Source: Achromobacter xylosoxidans
Lineage (GTDB): Bacteria; Pseudomonadota; Gammaproteobacteria; Burkholderiales; Burkholderiaceae_B
Assembly: GCF_002192695.1 (NCBI RefSeq)
Contig: NZ_MTLG01000075.1
Coordinates: 403,604 to 467,603 of the forward strand
Reading direction: 5' to 3'
Length of the DNA: 64,000 nt
A model generated the notes under the pieces. The model saw only the letters and a list, made by a program, of their open reading frames with translations, ran no database searches and was not told where the DNA came from. The position numbers and the translations under genes are program-made. Below are positions 60,800-64,000 of the stretch, in pieces. Position 1 is the stretch's first letter; the number at the start of each line of letters is the position of its first letter.

Positions 60800-61771
60800 T
60801 TAGTCGACCCGGCTGCCCGACAATTGCACGAGCTCGCCCCAACTGCGGTATTCCTGGCGCAGCAACTGCGAGAATTCCTCCGGCGTGTCGACGCGTGCGA
60901 ACGCGCCGATGGCCTTGAGCGATTGCGACAAGGCCGGCGTGGCGACCGCGTCCCGGATCTCCTGGTTCATGCGCTGTACGACAGGCTTGGGCGTGCCCTT
61001 GGGAAACAGCACCCCCAGCCAGGGATTGGCCTGGAAGCCGGGATAGCCCGCCTCGGCGAAGGTCGGCGTGTCCGGCAGCATCGGCAGGCGCTGGCTCGCG
61101 CCGACCGCCAAGGCCTTCAGACGCCCGGACTGGATGTGAGGCAGGGTGACCGCCACCGTGTCCAGCCCGATGGCGACGTTGCCGGCAATCATGTCCGTCA
61201 TGGCCTTGGCGCTGCCTTGGTACGGAATATGCGTCAGCTGCAGCTTGGCCTCGCGCTGCAGCATCACCATGCCCAGATGCGACAGGGTGCCGTTGCCCGA
61301 CGAGGAAAAATTCAGCGCGCCGGGATGGCGCTGCGCGTAGTCCCGCAAACCCGCCATGTCGTCGAAAGGCTGGGCGGCGTTGACCACCAGCACCATGGGC
61401 AGGTCCGCCACCAGGCCGACGGGCTCGAAGTCGCGCAAGGTGTCATAGCCGGTCGACTTGTAGAGGTGCGGATTGCTGACCAGCGAAGCGGTCGCCGACA
61501 GCATCATGGTGTAGCCGTCGGGCGCAGCCTTCGCCAGCGCCGCCAGCGCGATGCTGCCGCCCTGCCCCGGGCGGTTTTCCACGATCACGGGTTGGTTCAA
61601 CCGAGCCGACAGTCTCTCGGCCAGCAGCCGCGCCACCGCGTCCGTCGCCTGCCCCGGCGGGAAACCCACCAGCAGCTTGACCGGTTTGGCGGGCCATTCC
61701 GGCCCGGCCTGCGCCGGGGCCGCCGCGATCAGCCCCGCCGCCAATATCCACCCTGCTGTCCATGCGCGCAT
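60800..61771 (-). CDS. Bug-family (TctC-like) periplasmic solute-binding protein
   Basis: 323 residues. Signal peptide ending ALIAAAPAQA (about 23). KPVKLLVGFPPGQATDAVARLLA, VENRPGQGGSIALAALAK and LTHIPYQGSAKAMTDMI are Bug features. Member of a second CoA-transferase/Bug pair; substrate unknown. 36-bp gap to acuI-like, 65-bp to the CoA-transferase. Confidence 0.94.
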   Translation of the reverse strand: MRAWTAGWILAAGLIAAAPAQAGPEWPAKPVKLLVGFPPGQATDAVARLLAERLSARLNQPVIVENRPGQGGSIALAALAKAAPDGYTMMLSATASLVSNPHLYKSTGYDTLRDFEPVGLVADLPMVLVVNAAQPFDDMAGLRDYAQRHPGALNFSSSGNGTLSHLGMVMLQREAKLQLTHIPYQGSAKAMTDMIAGNVAIGLDTVAVTLPHIQSGRLKALAVGASQRLPMLPDTPTFAEAGYPGFQANPWLGVLFPKGTPKPVVQRMNQEIRDAVATPALSQSLKAIGAFARVDTPEEFSQLLRQEYRSWGELVQLSGSRVD

Positions 61772-61836
61772 CGTCGTCTCCTCCTTGTGGCGCCCGCAGC
61801 CTGTCTCGAGGCGGCTGCGTGGCGATGGAATCGTTC

Positions 61837-63045
61837 CTAGATGACGCCCTGCTCCCGCAGGGCTGCCTGCTGTTCGCCGCTGATGCCCAAGGCGCCCAGC
61901 ACTTCCACGTTGTGCTGCCCCAGGCTGGGGCCCGCGTGATGCACCGCCCCCGGCGTCGCGGAAAACCTGGGCACGACGCTCTGCATCCGCACCGGCCCCA
62001 GTTCCTCGTCCTGCACCGAGACGATGCCCTGGCGCGCCGCGATGTGCGGATCGCGGAAGATGTCGGCGATGTCGTAGATCGGGCTGAACCCGACCGCGTG
62101 GGCATCCAGCAAGGCCGCCAGCTCATCGAGCGTGTGGCGGGCGATGGCCGCAGCCACCAGGGCGTCTAGCGACTCGCGGTTGCGCACCCGCTCCGGATTG
62201 GTCTGGTAGCGCGGGTCTTGCGCCACGCCGTTCAGCTCCAGCGCCACGCACAGGCGTTCGAAAATACGCTGCGTCGACGCAGCGATGGAGGCCCAGTAGC
62301 CGTCCCGGGTCCGGTAGACGTTTCCAGGCGCGGCATACTGGCTGCTGTTGCCCAGGCGGCCGCGGACGATGCCCAGCTGGTCGTATTCGATGGGCAGGAA
62401 GTCCATGACCCGGAACATCGATTCCATCAGCGAGCAATCGATCTCCTGGCCTTGCCCCAGCGGCGCGGCTTTTTCGCGGTACAGGGCGGCGACGATGCCC
62501 AGCGCGCCGAACAGGCCAGCCACCGCATCCGCGATCGGAAAACCCATGTGCAGGGGCCGGCCCTCCGGTTCGCCGCAGATATTGGTCAGGCCGCTCATGG
62601 CTTCGAACACGCGGGCGAAGCCCGGCTTGTTGCGGTACGGGCCGGTCTGGCCGAATCCCGTCACGCGCAGAATGGTCAGCGCCGGGTTCTGCTGGCGCAG
62701 CCACTCGCCCGGCATGCCCCAGCCGTCCAGGGTTCCGGGGCGGAAATTCTCAACCAGGACGTCGAAGTCCGGCAGCAGCCGGGCCACGATGTCGCGGCCG
62801 GCGGCGGTGCGCAGATCGACCGAAATGCCCTTCTTGTTGCGATTCGCGACCTTCCACCACAGCGGCACGCCGTCCTTGTGCGGCGCCAGCGCGCGCAAGG
62901 GATCGCCCGGCCCGGGGATCTCGACCTTCAGCACATCCGCGCCCAGGTCCGCCAGCAGCGTCGCGGCCCATGGCCCCGCCACCACCGTGGACAGATCAAG
63001 GATACGCACGCCTTTCAGCGGACCCGCACTTTCCTCGAAACTCAT
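61837..63045 (-). CDS. CaiB/BaiF-type (class III) CoA-transferase
   Basis: 402 residues. GVRILDLSTVVAGPWAATLLADLGADVLKVE at the start; catalytic Asp expected in GFPIADAVAGLFG. ATG at 63045 preceded by GGGAG; a TTG 5 codons upstream was not chosen. Head of a minus-strand transcript with the Bug receptor and AcuI-like reductase. Divergent from the LysR gene, which likely controls it. Confidence 0.92.
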   Translation of the reverse strand: MSFEESAGPLKGVRILDLSTVVAGPWAATLLADLGADVLKVEIPGPGDPLRALAPHKDGVPLWWKVANRNKKGISVDLRTAAGRDIVARLLPDFDVLVENFRPGTLDGWGMPGEWLRQQNPALTILRVTGFGQTGPYRNKPGFARVFEAMSGLTNICGEPEGRPLHMGFPIADAVAGLFGALGIVAALYREKAAPLGQGQEIDCSLMESMFRVMDFLPIEYDQLGIVRGRLGNSSQYAAPGNVYRTRDGYWASIAASTQRIFERLCVALELNGVAQDPRYQTNPERVRNRESLDALVAAAIARHTLDELAALLDAHAVGFSPIYDIADIFRDPHIAARQGIVSVQDEELGPVRMQSVVPRFSATPGAVHHAGPSLGQHNVEVLGALGISGEQQAALREQGVI

Positions 63046-63193
63046 CTGCTGACTCCCCAAGCCTGGCCGGACCCATCCGGCCGGCCAAGCGATATGAACG
63101 CATCAAGTACGGAGAATTCTGTGCTGAAATCGACCCATCCGGAATGGGCATTTTTAATAAAGCAGTTATCTCAAATCGAGATGGATGGCAGCC

Positions 63194-64000
63194 ATGGACC
63201 TGAAGAACCTGAGGGTGTACACCCGCATCGCCGAAGCCGGCAGCCTGACCCGGGCAGCCGCCGCGCTGGGCATTGCGCAATCGGCCTTGAGCCGGCAGTT
63301 GTCCGAACTGGAACAGGAGTTCGGCGGCAGGCTGTTTTTCCGCACGGGGCGCGGCGTGCTCCTGACCGAACTGGGCGAAAGCCTGATGCCGCGCGCCCAG
63401 GCATTGTTGCTGGAGGCCGACCAGTTGCTGGAAGAAGCGCAGGCCGCCCAGCGCAAGCCGGCCGGCATCGTCAACCTGGGGGTGATACCGTCGCTGTCGC
63501 AGCCGCTCATCGGCATGCTGTTGACCTACACGCAGGCGCGCTATCCCGGCATCCGGCTGCGGGTCTTCGAAGGCTATAGCGGTGAAATCGAGGCCTGGCT
63601 GGCCAATGGCAAGATCGACATCGGCATCTACAACCGATACCGCGCCGCTTCCACCCGCCTGCAAGAAGTCCTGTTCGAAACCGAAATGAGGCTGGTGACC
63701 GCGGCCGGGTCGGCGTTGGCCGCGCGGCGCGAACTGCGCCTGGCCGATCTGGCCGCGACGCCGCTGGCCCTGCCGGTGCGCCCGAACTCGCTGCGCGCGG
63801 TGCTGGACAGCCTGACCTTGCGCGCCGGCATCGAACTGAATGTGGTGCTGGAAGCGGACTCCGGCGTGGTCATCAAGGACGCGATCCTGCGCGGCGGCCT
63901 GCACAGCATCCTGCCCAGCCACGCCGTATCGGCGGAAATCGCGGATGGCAGCCTGGTGGCGGTCCGTCTGGCCGACCCCGTGATCCGCCAGACGGTGCTG
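63194..64000 (+). CDS. LysR-family transcriptional regulator (3' end cut by the window)
   Basis: 269 codons are visible without a stop; the family length is about 300, so about 30 residues lie beyond the window. HTH MDLKNLRVYTRIAEAGSLTRAAAALGIAQSALSRQL region, then the effector domain (NLGVIPSLSQPLIGM, NGKIDIGIYNRY). Divergent from the CoA-transferase operon over 148 bp, so it is the probable regulator of that operon. Confidence 0.9.
   Translation, partial: MDLKNLRVYTRIAEAGSLTRAAAALGIAQSALSRQLSELEQEFGGRLFFRTGRGVLLTELGESLMPRAQALLLEADQLLEEAQAAQRKPAGIVNLGVIPSLSQPLIGMLLTYTQARYPGIRLRVFEGYSGEIEAWLANGKIDIGIYNRYRAASTRLQEVLFETEMRLVTAAGSALAARRELRLADLAATPLALPVRPNSLRAVLDSLTLRAGIELNVVLEADSGVVIKDAILRGGLHSILPSHAVSAEIADGSLVAVRLADPVIRQTVL

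Overview
The window is a GC-rich chromosomal segment of a Gram-negative bacterium, most probably an Alcaligenaceae member of the Achromobacter/Bordetella type. This rests on the density of solute-binding-protein transport systems (two TRAP systems, two orphan Bug proteins, a Liv system, an Ssu/Tau-type system and an Fbp/Phn-type system), Burkholderiales-type porins, FabV as enoyl-ACP reductase, a Prx5-Grx hybrid, and the surE-pcm-nlpD order. The genus is an inference from gene content. I saw no rRNA, tRNA, prophage, insertion sequence or CRISPR array.

Layout. 1-4190: a TRAP operon (dctP-dctQ-dctM) and a porin. 4247-8800: a complete branched-chain-amino-acid-type ABC operon (livK-H-M-G-F, minus strand). 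9057-17709: a minus-strand catabolic island with a second TRAP system, a DUF2848 protein, an amidase, a DUF1445 hydro-lyase and two closely similar LysR regulators. Each LysR lies directly upstream of an almost identical promoter/operator (9899-9943 and 16601-16645). 17797-21690: a DMT exporter, fabV, serB and a GcvA-like LysR. 21935-25677: an Fbp/Phn-type ABC operon with a fused two-domain permease. 25767-29077: ybbA and tesA with overlapping divergent start codons, then ppiD. 29421-32474: an M20 peptidase, a glycerophosphodiesterase and rlmJ. 32546-37329: redox and copper genes (Lpd-like flavoprotein, Prx-Grx hybrid, copZ, cueR with a textbook CueR promoter) and rlmD. 37513-39236: a TorF-type porin and a Spy-like periplasmic protein. 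39417-42632: surE-pcm-nlpD followed by a 3'-5' exonuclease where rpoS often sits. 42821-47714: plsY, tsaD, a purine permease, an LLM flavin oxidoreductase and a thioredoxin. 47741-51790: a YigZ-like protein and an Ssu-type ABC operon carrying an additional unrelated solute-binding protein. 52064-57939: a plus-strand CoA-thioester catabolic operon (CoA-transferase, Bug protein, MaoC hydratase, crotonase, DUF35 protein, thiolase-like protein, SDR). 57990-64000: an ABC-F ATPase, then AcuI-like reductase, Bug protein and CoA-transferase on the minus strand, with a divergent LysR cut by the window end.

How the genes work together. Two stretches look like poorly described catabolic systems. In the 9-18 kb island the two LysR paralogues probably recognise the same T-N11-A operator and switch on uptake (TRAP) together with amide/acid-processing enzymes. 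In the 52-58 kb operon an acid is probably captured, activated by CoA transfer, hydrated or isomerised, oxidised, and cleaved by a thiolase-like/DUF35 pair that lacks both the canonical nucleophilic cysteine and the four zinc-ribbon cysteines. The remaining genes are mainly housekeeping functions or transport operons.
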